Under the pieces are notes generated by a model. The model searched no databases. It worked only from the letters and a program-made list of their open reading frames with translations, and had not been told where the DNA came from. A program made the translations under genes and the position numbers. From Hugenholtzia roseola DSM 9546 (GTDB taxonomy: Bacteria; Bacteroidota; Bacteroidia; Cytophagales; Bernardetiaceae), in assembly GCF_000422585.1 (NCBI RefSeq), contig NZ_KE383879.1:156660-220659 (forward strand): a DNA stretch of 64,000 nucleotides, in the 5' to 3' direction. Positions 10,201 through 17,861 of this stretch are shown here, piece after piece (positions within the stretch are counted from its first letter, which is position 1; each line of letters begins with the position of its first letter).

Positions 10201-10427
10201 GCAAAGCTATAAACAAGGGTATTGTTTTCAGCAGGTACTTCTATGGCGTACTTCCCTTCGATGTCGGTAGTCGTACCCGTTTGAGTTCCTTTGACCAAGA
10301 TATTAACCCCGGGCAAGCCGCCGCCAGTCGCATCTAAAACGCGACCTGAAACCTTGCGACCTTGCGCCCATGCGACGCTGCATAGCAGCATCATGAACGT
10401 CCAAGTGAGCAGTAATTTTTTCTGCAT
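7278..10427 (-). CDS. susC-like: SusC/RagA-family TonB-dependent outer-membrane transporter
   Basis: TonB-dependent barrel importing a bound nutrient across the outer membrane. The 1049 residues include a signal peptide ending VAWAQ, then a carboxypeptidase-regulatory-like domain (residues about 22-110, GRKVSGRVLDATGGGLPGVNILVKGT), the plug with the SusC signature (SGSIGASSRIIIRGAASLNGDNQPLFVIDGVPI), KGAAASALYGMRAKNGVIMITTKRG, and about 800 residues of beta-barrel ending ANLRLTF. A terminal aromatic residue is typical of Omp85-assembled barrels. It is the first gene of the operon, with a good promoter about 290 bp upstream. There is no adjacent sigma/anti-sigma pair. Assignment is certain at family level. 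Confidence 0.97.
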   Translation of the reverse strand: MQKKLLLTWTFMMLLCSVAWAQGRKVSGRVLDATGGGLPGVNILVKGTQTGTTTDIEGKYAIEVPAENNTLVYSFAGYATQEIAIDNRTVIDITLVESEVLLNETVVTGVAIERERKELGYSISTVKGAEITKAREVNLVNALAAKVPGVQITSQSGSIGASSRIIIRGAASLNGDNQPLFVIDGVPIFNSNIGSDPGGNRISGSIDTGNRAQDISPDDIAEISVLKGAAASALYGMRAKNGVIMITTKRGKSGKTKGNVEFNSSVRFDSPLRLPDFQNEFGPGQFGKFFWPTVNNPQPLLNGWGPRVSEVQGQNFPNWQNVEGPMRIYENNVRDFYRPAQLYINSLSFGGGDEKGDFRLGVNQLNQIGMVPNSKLDRTSISFNGGRKVTDKISARVGVNYIRSTDIGRATQGGNNPNVLGDIVNGLARTIDINDVKNYLNPDGSQRGLSNFTNNPYWTANENVTNISVDRLIANGQINYKPVDWIEVTGRVGTDNYTEYRRTVNRKGTIGRENGLFFTDLIEARQFNTDFLVSATRDLTEDLNLRVIVGHNLNLQMQRRNSNSAAELTVDGLYNTGNAAVNNPTNDYAETRLLGIYGDVTLGYKKYLFLNLTGRNDWSSALPKANRSFFYPSANLSFVFTDAFEIANDILSYGKLRANVAQVGSSEGPYLTNFRFFPITSVFGQFGTSNRFPFLGQTGFAATATFPNTNLRPQNQNSFEIGTELKFLNGRLGLDLTYYSINTSDQIINILIPASTGFRRRTLNAATVSNKGIEFVLNGSPIQTDDFSWDVVLNFARNVNKVESLYEGAPEDFALGIESAFNGLEVRAVAGETIGLYGSGWLRDETTGQIVINPLTGLRRVGGSGQRLGNLYPDFLLGFQNNFSYKNFSLSVLLDWRKGGVVYSNTVETLRSNGLVVETAENRDGTFIDNGVIVNADGTTRPNDVPVETMEQFWNNYTNVQESSVFDASYIKLREIRISYSVPAKLLEKTPFGAASVGIEGRNLFILHSNTPHIDPETNLFGSASNGVGIEWGGIPSVRSLGANLRLTF

Positions 10428-10714
10428 AGTTAGTTTAGAATTGGTTAGTGATAAAAAGCTCCGAAACTTATTTTCGTTTTCTCTGCGCTAAGTTAGTCCA
10501 AAAATGAATAAATCAAAAAAAACAAGTGAAGATTTCGTGATTTCTCTAAGGCAAAAGGCGAGAATTGCCCATAATTGCCTTGTTATGAGGGTCTTATCAA
10601 TCACAAAATTTCTTATTGTTTTTTTGCACTTTTCAGAACTTTGTGCCGTAATGCAAAAGTGGCGGCGTTTATTCTATTTTTAGCGAGTGCAAGAGAATGT
10701 TGGAAGGGTAAAGG

Positions 10715-10745
10715 CAAAAATAAGCATTTTTTCTAAAAAAACAAA
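10715..10745 (-). promoter_or_regulatory. Bacteroidetes-type promoter for the susC operon
   Basis: On the minus strand, TTTG (10742-10745) is followed after 19 bp by TATTTTTG (10715-10722), which fits the Bacteroidetes -33 TTTG / -7 TAnnTTTG consensus. Transcription would start near 10708, giving a leader of about 280 nt before the susC ATG. Confidence 0.6.
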
Positions 10746-10886
10746 CGCCAATGTTAAAAAATTGTGAAGAAAGGCGAAAAAAGTTCTCTATCACCCCCTA
10801 AAAGGGCAAAATTTTTACTAAAAACGCTGTTTGATGCCCAAAAAAGCCTTCATAAAGGCTTCGTTTTTTCTTTTACAAAGGCGGCT

Positions 10887-13800
10887 CTATTTTCTAAAAG
10901 GTTTGAAACCTACGACCAAGACATCGTCTATTTGCGGCTGCTCGCCACGCCAATTATTAAAAATTTGGCTCAATGCCTGCTGCTGTTCCTCAATCGCGAT
11001 ACCATTTTGGTTCATTTTCAAAAGCAACTCTTTAAATCTTTTCTTCATAAACTTTTTGTTTTCCTCGCCCCCAAATTGGTCTTGAAAGCCGTCAGAAAAG
11101 AGATAAAAAGCCGTATCTTGCTGATTTTGAGCGGCTAAATCTATGACTTTGCACGTATAATGATAATTTTCACGATGCAAAAGGTGTCCGATAGGCATAA
11201 TATCGCCCTTTATTTCGCTTAGTTCGCCCTCTGCCACCATTACCAAAGAAAATTTTGCGCCTGCAAAAGAAAGCCGCTGCAAATCTCTATCCCACACACA
11301 AACACCCATATCCATACCATCACGACTTTCGGCGTTGTTTTTCTTGTTCAAAAGCAAGGTCAGCCGCTCGTGTAGCTCATCTAATATAAGGTGTGGCTGC
11401 TGGTATAAAATCGCAATTTCATGCAAAAGATTCATACCTATCAAACTCATAAAAGCACCGGGTACGCCATGTCCTGTGCAGTCGGCTACTACCAAAATGA
11501 GTTGATTGTGCCGCTCCTGCAACCAATAAAAATCGCCCGACACAATGTCTTTGGGTTGGAAAAAGACGAAAGACTGTGGCAGATGCTGTTTGAAGACCTC
11601 GATAGAGGGCAAAAGTGCCTGCTGAATCCTTCGTGCGTAGTTGATGCTGGCGGTAATGTCCTTGTTTTTATCGGCAATATCGGCGAGGGAATCTTGCAAG
11701 AATTTATGCTGCTGTCGCAATTCTTCGTTTAGCTCGATTAAATTTTCAGCCTGCACGCGAATTTCCTCTTGCTGCTGCTCTAATTCTGTATTTTTTTGTT
11801 GGATTTGCTCATTTTTTTTCTGGATTTCTTGTGTTCGGATTTGGACTTTTTGCTCCAAATATTGGTTTTGCTTTTTAAGCCTCAATCCATTGATTTTCAA
11901 GATGGTATAAAAAAATCCGACCCCAAACAAGAAATAGGCAGCATACGCCCAGAAGGTACGATACCAAGGCGGCAAGACTTCGAAGGCAAAAGTAGCCACT
12001 TGACTTTCGGTCTGATACAAATTTCTGGCTCTTACCTGAAAAAGATAACTGCCTTCGGGCAAATTGGTGTATTCTTTCTGACTAAGCGGTGTCCAAGCCG
12101 ACCAATGCTCATCAAAACCTTCTAAAAAGTAGCTATAAAGTGTAGTCTGTGGCTCTTCCAAATAGCTTGAAGCACAATAAAAAAGAAGCGAATTGTGTGC
12201 ATATTCTAAAATAGGCACAAAATCTTGCGGCTGCGCCTTGATAAAACGAAAAGTTGTGTCGTTTTGTCCTTTTTGGAAAAATGCGCCATAAAAAATAGTA
12301 GAATCTTTTTCGGAAAGTACAATTTTTCGAATCTGCGCCTCGAAGGGCTGCCATTCAAAGCCCTTGCGCCTCAAATCGTACTTGAAAAGCCCTTCCGAAC
12401 CGCCAAGCCAAAGCAGGCTGTCGCCATCAGCATAGATAGCCTCCAAGCCCATTTCGGGCAGACGGCGAAAGATTTTGTCTTGCCATTCCCACTTTTGCCC
12501 CTGCGATGTCCCCTTTCTGATAAGTCCCTTTTTAGTGGTCAGTCCGCCCAAAAAAAGTTCGCCTTTTGGGGTTTGTACCAAACGAAAGACATCTTGGGCA
12601 GGCAAATCGAAGGCAAAATCGGGTTCAAAGCGGTCTTTTTCTGCATTGTATTGATAGATACCTTTGCCTGTGGTGAAAATCGGGCGCACTTGGTTTGTTT
12701 TTTTGTCTAAAAAAGGATAGACATTGACCCAATTATTAGAAGGCAAGCCTTTTTTTGTGTCGTAATATTGCACTCGAAATTGCGTTTGGATAGTATCCGA
12801 AGCAGGATTTGGCGCGGCAAAAGTAATTTTCAGAAAGCCATTGTAGGCAGAAGCAACCCAAATTTCGCCGTTGGGCATTTCGTATAAAGAGCGCACGTCG
12901 GCTTCCAAATCATCAGCAAGGCGCGTAAGTTTCCACCTTTGAGCCGCCGAAGTTTCCGCCTTTGCTTCTTTTATTTTATCATACCGCAAAACGCCTTTCC
13001 TACCCGAGACATAGAAGTAATCTTTTTTGGGCGAAAGCCATAAGGCATAAGAAGATTTTTCACGTATCAATTCTAAGCGGAAAGAAGTCTGTTTTTTAGC
13101 CTCAATCGCTTGATTGTCAATGGATTCTAATAGGAAAAGTCCGCCCGAAGACGCTATCAAAAGCGATTCTGTGTTGCCCTCTTTCAAAACGCGCAAATCC
13201 CAACAGGCACGCTTTATATCGCCCAATGGCTCAAAGCGGTTGCCCTCCAAGACAAAAAGACCTGCAAATGTGCCTGCATAAATTTTGCCGCCATAACGCA
13301 CCACAGAAAGCACCATATCCTTCAAGCCGTCTTGTTCCGACCACTGTTCGAAAGGCGAAAGCAGTTCGGCACGACTAATTCCCTGATTCATGCCAAACCA
13401 AATGCCACCAAAATTATCGGGGGCAAGTTTGAACGCCATATTGGTCTGCAAACCGCTGTTTTCATCGATGCGGCGCAGGATATTGCCTTGTGCATCTATC
13501 AAAATTGCGCCTCCATTGTGGCTGGTAAGCAAGTAATGAATTTCTGGCTCTTTGGGCGCGATTTGTGGCACAGAAATAGGCTTAAAATCGCTCAAATCAT
13601 AGCTTTCTAACCACTTTTGCAGTGCCACACTTATCGGAAAAGGCTCTACTTGATGGCTTTTTAAATTATATGTCCAGAAGCCGCCTTTTGCCGTAACGAC
13701 TAAAATTTGCGTGATTTGTTTGTTGTTTTGTTTTTGAATAGGCAAAAGCGCGATAGCCGCTTGGGAAGCACAAAAATCGCCTTTGGGGAGCAGTTCAAAG

Positions 13801-14408
13801 CCTTTCGCTTGACTTATTTTGCCCAAACCTTTTTGCAAATGCACGACATAGATTTGGGAATCAATCGCAATGGGTTCATAGAAATAAAAATCTTCTTCTT
13901 TCCAGACCTGAATCGCTTGTTTTTCGGGTTGATAGAAAAAAAGGTGGCTATAAGCGTTGAAAATTACGCCGTCTTCTACTACCCTAACCTCAAAAACTTC
14001 TTGAAAGTCAAGGTCTTTTTCGGAAAGTAAAGGCGAAAGGGAATGATACTGCATCTTTCCCTGCGCATTGGGGGCAAGAAAGCCAAAATCGCCTGACGCA
14101 CCTACGTAAATGCGTCCATTTTTATCGCCTTGTAGGGCATTGACAGAAAGTTCTTCGCCGACAGGTATCAAATTCCAACGAACGCCGTCGTATTCTAAAA
14201 CGCCGTCAAAATTGGCTACATAAATAATTCCGCGCTCGTCTTGTGTAACTTCCCAATTTTGGGCATAAGCCTTGTACTCTTTGGGGGAAAAATTGCGCAC
14301 AAAGAAACGCCCTTGTGCTGAAACGCTATTCAACACAAGAAAAGAAAAGCAAGTCAGAAAAAAATTAAACCAAATTTTAAAAAAAGTAGGGGTCTTGGAA
14401 ATATTCAT
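10887..14408 (-). CDS. Sensor protein: beta-propeller, Y_Y_Y domain, TM, coiled coil, SpoIIE/PPM phosphatase
   Basis: One-protein signalling receptor whose output is a SpoIIE/RsbU-type PPM serine phosphatase. Residues 1-32 are a signal peptide (NSVSAQG). About 35-750 form a two-component-regulator propeller (IYVANFDGVLEYDG, NFGGIWFGMNQGISRAEL, PNGEIWVASAYNGFL). Then come a Y_Y_Y domain (YSYFLEGFDEHWSAW to NLPEGSYLFQVRARN), one membrane helix (AYAAYFLFGVGFFYTIL), a coiled coil rich in Gln/Glu, and the phosphatase (IVSGDFYW, VVADCTGHGVPGAFMSLIG, SRDGMDMGVCVW, YLFSDGFQDQFGG, metal-binding Asp residues kept). The organisation matches hybrid two-component-like sensors in which the kinase is replaced by a phosphatase, so it probably acts on an anti-sigma-antagonist-type partner. 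No STAS or RsbW-like partner is next to it. Divergent from a second PPM receptor at 15052. Confidence 0.93.
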   Translation of the reverse strand: MNISKTPTFFKIWFNFFLTCFSFLVLNSVSAQGRFFVRNFSPKEYKAYAQNWEVTQDERGIIYVANFDGVLEYDGVRWNLIPVGEELSVNALQGDKNGRIYVGASGDFGFLAPNAQGKMQYHSLSPLLSEKDLDFQEVFEVRVVEDGVIFNAYSHLFFYQPEKQAIQVWKEEDFYFYEPIAIDSQIYVVHLQKGLGKISQAKGFELLPKGDFCASQAAIALLPIQKQNNKQITQILVVTAKGGFWTYNLKSHQVEPFPISVALQKWLESYDLSDFKPISVPQIAPKEPEIHYLLTSHNGGAILIDAQGNILRRIDENSGLQTNMAFKLAPDNFGGIWFGMNQGISRAELLSPFEQWSEQDGLKDMVLSVVRYGGKIYAGTFAGLFVLEGNRFEPLGDIKRACWDLRVLKEGNTESLLIASSGGLFLLESIDNQAIEAKKQTSFRLELIREKSSYALWLSPKKDYFYVSGRKGVLRYDKIKEAKAETSAAQRWKLTRLADDLEADVRSLYEMPNGEIWVASAYNGFLKITFAAPNPASDTIQTQFRVQYYDTKKGLPSNNWVNVYPFLDKKTNQVRPIFTTGKGIYQYNAEKDRFEPDFAFDLPAQDVFRLVQTPKGELFLGGLTTKKGLIRKGTSQGQKWEWQDKIFRRLPEMGLEAIYADGDSLLWLGGSEGLFKYDLRRKGFEWQPFEAQIRKIVLSEKDSTIFYGAFFQKGQNDTTFRFIKAQPQDFVPILEYAHNSLLFYCASSYLEEPQTTLYSYFLEGFDEHWSAWTPLSQKEYTNLPEGSYLFQVRARNLYQTESQVATFAFEVLPPWYRTFWAYAAYFLFGVGFFYTILKINGLRLKKQNQYLEQKVQIRTQEIQKKNEQIQQKNTELEQQQEEIRVQAENLIELNEELRQQHKFLQDSLADIADKNKDITASINYARRIQQALLPSIEVFKQHLPQSFVFFQPKDIVSGDFYWLQERHNQLILVVADCTGHGVPGAFMSLIGMNLLHEIAILYQQPHLILDELHERLTLLLNKKNNAESRDGMDMGVCVWDRDLQRLSFAGAKFSLVMVAEGELSEIKGDIMPIGHLLHRENYHYTCKVIDLAAQNQQDTAFYLFSDGFQDQFGGEENKKFMKKRFKELLLKMNQNGIAIEEQQQALSQIFNNWRGEQPQIDDVLVVGFKPFRK

Positions 14409-14584
14409 AGGAGCAAAAACCGAAACGCCTGCAAGATAGGCATTTTAGAGAACTTTGCCGTATATTCTACCCACAAGCGGCGATTTATTTTTTGTTTTGT
14501 TAGGAAAAAGACAAACGCCTTTTGTAAAACCCTTTCGCGGCTTGCTTCGTTTTTGGTGCTATGTTTGAGGGGAGCAGCATAGTA

Positions 14585-14743
14585 ACGTTAGGTTCTGTAA
14601 GAAGACTTGTTCTTTCAAATTAGAAATGAAATTTAGACTCAACCCTATTTTTGGGTCTGAAAACTATTTTTTGTTTCAATCTCAATGCGGACAAGGCATT
14701 GCCTTGTCCCTACATTTGCACTTAATTTTGAGGATTTAACACC
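14585..14743 (+). repeat. Interspersed GTAG-palindrome element, copy B (terminal inverted repeats)
   Basis: The 159-bp element carries the palindrome at 14690-14710 (centre base T) followed by CCTAC. Imperfect inverted ends (GTTAGGTTCTG at the left; reverse complement of the right end GTTAAATCCTC) and internal blocks TTTGGGTCTGAAAAC and GTTTCAATCT match copy C. It occupies the divergent intergenic region between the two PPM-receptor genes. Confidence 0.8.
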
Positions 14744-14875
14744 GCTGGGGAACAGTGTGCCTCTGCCGTTTCTGTTGTTCAGGCTCTGTTGCTCATGCGC
14801 TTTGTCATTTTTTCTCTTTTTTTATTTCTCTGCCAAATCTTACCTCAAATTTAAACCCGACTGCCTCCACAAAGA

Positions 14876-14907
14876 TTTGGATTTTGGATAAGAAAAGCCT
14901 ATCTTTG
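14876..14907 (+). promoter_or_regulatory. Bacteroidetes-type promoter for the 15052 sensor gene
   Basis: TTTG (14876-14879), a 20-bp spacer and TATCTTTG (14900-14907) fit the Bacteroidetes promoter consensus. Transcription would begin near 14914, upstream of every candidate start codon of the next gene. Confidence 0.6.
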
Positions 14908-15051
14908 CCTCCGTAGTCTTTCTCTACCTTTAAACGACTGCCTTTGCCAACGCTTGCACACATATCACGAACGACGCGCTTTTTGATGGCATCTTTTGGC
15001 TTTACTGCTTTTAGTCTTATCCTTTCGAGCATTTTTTCGAAAAAGGGTAAG

Positions 15052-17826
15052 ATGAAAGGTTCTTTTGTGCGTTTGTTAGAAATATTGACACAATCATTGA
15101 TGCAAGTGAGATGGCAGAAAAAGGCAGCCTTTCTTCTATTTTTTGCTTCTTTCTTTTTGCCCTTTGCACCGACAAAGGCAGGCGATGTGCTACTTTTAAG
15201 CGATACAACGGAAGTTTATAGCCTTCAACCTTACTTGAAGGGCTGTGCCGATTTAGAAAATAAATTCACGATAGAGGACTTTCAGACCTTAGAAGGCTTG
15301 TCGCATTTTCAAATTCTAACCGAAAGCCAACAAGACCAACTCTATCAAGCCCCCACACAGGTCTATTGGCTGCGCTTTACACTCAAAAACAACTTTGCGA
15401 CGGCAGAAAACTTCCTGCTTCTCATCAAAGATGCCGACCATGCCCAACTCTATTCGCCCGTTGGCGTGCGCTACACCAAACAAGAAGACGGCATTACGCA
15501 CCCTTATTTGAGCCGCAATCTGACCATAGACCGCTCGGCAGGGTTTGCTCTGATGTTTGCGCCCTATGAAAGCAAGACCTTTTTTGTACGCATAGAAAAC
15601 AAAACCAGCTTTTCGAAACAAAACAAGAGCATTTTAAAAAATCTCACCCAATTGAGCGTGCAGCACCTGCCACTCGCGCTCGAACTTTCCAAAGAACGAC
15701 GCTACTATCAGGGCTTTTATTTGGGTGCAATGTTGCTTCTGGCACTTTACAATTTTTCAGTTACGTTTCTTTTCAAAGACCGCCGCTACCTTTATTACAC
15801 TGGACTGCTGCTTTCGGCTCTTTTTTTCAATTTGGTAATAGAGGAGTATTTGGTGGAATTTTTCTTCCGCCGCAACCCAAGCCTCAATTGGCGTTTGGTA
15901 GTGCCTTCGCTCTCGATGCTTTGGTTTTTTTATACGCTCTTTTTCCGCCGCTTTTTAAACATGCGTGAAAATCAGCGCACTTGGGACTACGTTTTTATAG
16001 TTTTGGGTCTGATTTCGCTCTTTTGGTTTGTATTGAGTCTTTTTGGGATTCACCATTTGTTTTTGGTGATGGTAACGCTTTTGGTTACGATTGTTATCGC
16101 TTTGGTAGCCAATCTCTACTTTGTGTTTCGCCTTCAATATAGCCCTGCGCGTTTTCTTTTGGTGGCAAATGTGGTCTATTTTGCAGGAATTTTGATTTTC
16201 ATAGCCGCCCAATTAGAATGGGTGGAGCGCACTTATTTCACTGCCCATGCCTCACAGGTGGGCGATTTGCTCTTAGGGCTTATCGTTTCGGTAGGTTTGA
16301 TAGATAGAATCAATACCCTGCGCAAGGAAGTGGATTCGAAAAATGCAGAAAACCAAAAACTCATTCGCGAACAAAATGAACGTTTGGAATTGGAAGTAGC
16401 CGCTCGCACACGCGAAATTTCAGACATCAACCAAGAACTTCGCGCCCAACAAGATGAGGTCTTGAAACAAAGTGAGCAGCTCGAAATCGTCAATTTTGAG
16501 CTAAAAGAACAACAAGACGCAATCCAGAAAGCCTATCAAGACATTGCCCACCTTTCCGAAATTGGCAAAGACATTATCGCTTCGCTCGATTTGGGTATCA
16601 TCATCGATACCGTTTATAGCCACATCAAAGAGATGATGGACGCTTCCGTCTTTGGTATTGCCACTTACGACGCGCAAAAAGATGCGCTCGAATTTTTGCA
16701 CTTCCTAAAAGATGGGATACGGCAGCCCTATCGCGAAATTCCACTCGATTCAGAACAACTTTCTACTTGGTGCGCCCGCAATAGGCAGGTGATTTTTATC
16801 AACGATTTTGAGGTAGAATATGCTTATTTTATGCAGAATAAGACGCAAGGCAAACTCCTGCAAGACCGCAATTCTATCATCTATTATCCACTCGAAAAAG
16901 ACAACCACTTATTAGGCGTTCTCACCATTCAGAGTACGCGCAAAGATGCCTATACACGCCAAGATTATCGCATCTTACAAACAATGGCTTCTTATATCAT
17001 CATTGCCCTGACAAATAATGAAGCCTACGAAACGATACAAAGTGCCAAAGAGGAAATTTCGCGCAAAAACCTGCAAATCACCGATAGCCTTCGTTATGCG
17101 CGTGATATTCAAGCCATGATTCTGCCCAGCACGCGCCGCCTGACGCGCCTTTTCAACCAATATTTTGTTATCTACAAGCCAAAAGACTACGTTTCGGGCG
17201 ATTTCTATTGGGCAGAGCAGGTGGAAAATAGAAAATACATTGCCGTTGCCGACTGCACAGGGCATGGCGTACCTGGTGCCTTTATGTCCATGATTGGCTC
17301 GATGCAACTGAATCAGTCTGTTATGCGCTACCAAGACCCTGCCGCCATCTTAGAAAGCCTCAATCGCGGCGTAAGACGCGCCCTCAAACAGGAGAGCAAC
17401 TCGAATAACGACGGCATGGACATCTGTCTTTGTGTGATAGAAGAAAATCCTGATAATCAAGAAGTTATCCTCACTTTTGCAGGAGCAAAGCGTCCGCTTT
17501 ACTATTTTTCGAAAGGCAATTTGGCGCAAATCAAAGGCACACGCAAAAGCGTAGGCGGCGTAGTTCGCAAGCAAGATGTGGCTTTTGAATATAGCACCCT
17601 GAAATTAGAAAAAGGCGATTGTGTCTATCTGACTACCGACGGCTATGTAGACCAAGCCTCACCCAAACATCAAAAAATCGGTACTACTCAATTTTTAAGT
17701 TGGCTCGAACAGATAGCCCCACAAGATATCGAAGACCAAGAGGAATTTTTATTAGAAAAATTAGCCCAACATCAATTAGATGCCGAACAGCGCGACGACA
17801 TTACCCTTATCGGTATCAAATTGTAA
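15052..17826 (+). CDS. 7TMR-DISM receptor with GAF and SpoIIE/PPM phosphatase domains
   Basis: Membrane receptor with phosphatase output. After a signal sequence (KKAAFLLFFASFFLPFAPTKAG) comes a periplasmic 7TMR-DISM extracellular domain of about 150 residues. It is followed by seven transmembrane helices (YYQGFYLGAMLLLALYNF to LLLGLIVSVGLI), a long Glu/Gln coiled coil, a GAF domain (IGKDIIASLDLGIIIDTV to LQTMASYIIIALTNNEAYE) and a PPM phosphatase (YVSGDFYW, VADCTGHGVPGAFMSMIG, NDGMDICLC, YLTTDGYVDQ). The phosphatase core is close to that of the divergent neighbour at 10887. The longest frame begins with TTG at 14944; ATG 15052 is chosen because AAGGG precedes it, but ATG 15100, directly before the signal peptide, is also possible. 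The M28 peptidase gene follows after 35 bp, probably in the same transcript. Confidence 0.92.
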   Translation: MKGSFVRLLEILTQSLMQVRWQKKAAFLLFFASFFLPFAPTKAGDVLLLSDTTEVYSLQPYLKGCADLENKFTIEDFQTLEGLSHFQILTESQQDQLYQAPTQVYWLRFTLKNNFATAENFLLLIKDADHAQLYSPVGVRYTKQEDGITHPYLSRNLTIDRSAGFALMFAPYESKTFFVRIENKTSFSKQNKSILKNLTQLSVQHLPLALELSKERRYYQGFYLGAMLLLALYNFSVTFLFKDRRYLYYTGLLLSALFFNLVIEEYLVEFFFRRNPSLNWRLVVPSLSMLWFFYTLFFRRFLNMRENQRTWDYVFIVLGLISLFWFVLSLFGIHHLFLVMVTLLVTIVIALVANLYFVFRLQYSPARFLLVANVVYFAGILIFIAAQLEWVERTYFTAHASQVGDLLLGLIVSVGLIDRINTLRKEVDSKNAENQKLIREQNERLELEVAARTREISDINQELRAQQDEVLKQSEQLEIVNFELKEQQDAIQKAYQDIAHLSEIGKDIIASLDLGIIIDTVYSHIKEMMDASVFGIATYDAQKDALEFLHFLKDGIRQPYREIPLDSEQLSTWCARNRQVIFINDFEVEYAYFMQNKTQGKLLQDRNSIIYYPLEKDNHLLGVLTIQSTRKDAYTRQDYRILQTMASYIIIALTNNEAYETIQSAKEEISRKNLQITDSLRYARDIQAMILPSTRRLTRLFNQYFVIYKPKDYVSGDFYWAEQVENRKYIAVADCTGHGVPGAFMSMIGSMQLNQSVMRYQDPAAILESLNRGVRRALKQESNSNNDGMDICLCVIEENPDNQEVILTFAGAKRPLYYFSKGNLAQIKGTRKSVGGVVRKQDVAFEYSTLKLEKGDCVYLTTDGYVDQASPKHQKIGTTQFLSWLEQIAPQDIEDQEEFLLEKLAQHQLDAEQRDDITLIGIKL

Positions 17827-17861
17827 CCAACCCTATTTAAACAGCCTTAAACATTTTTTAT

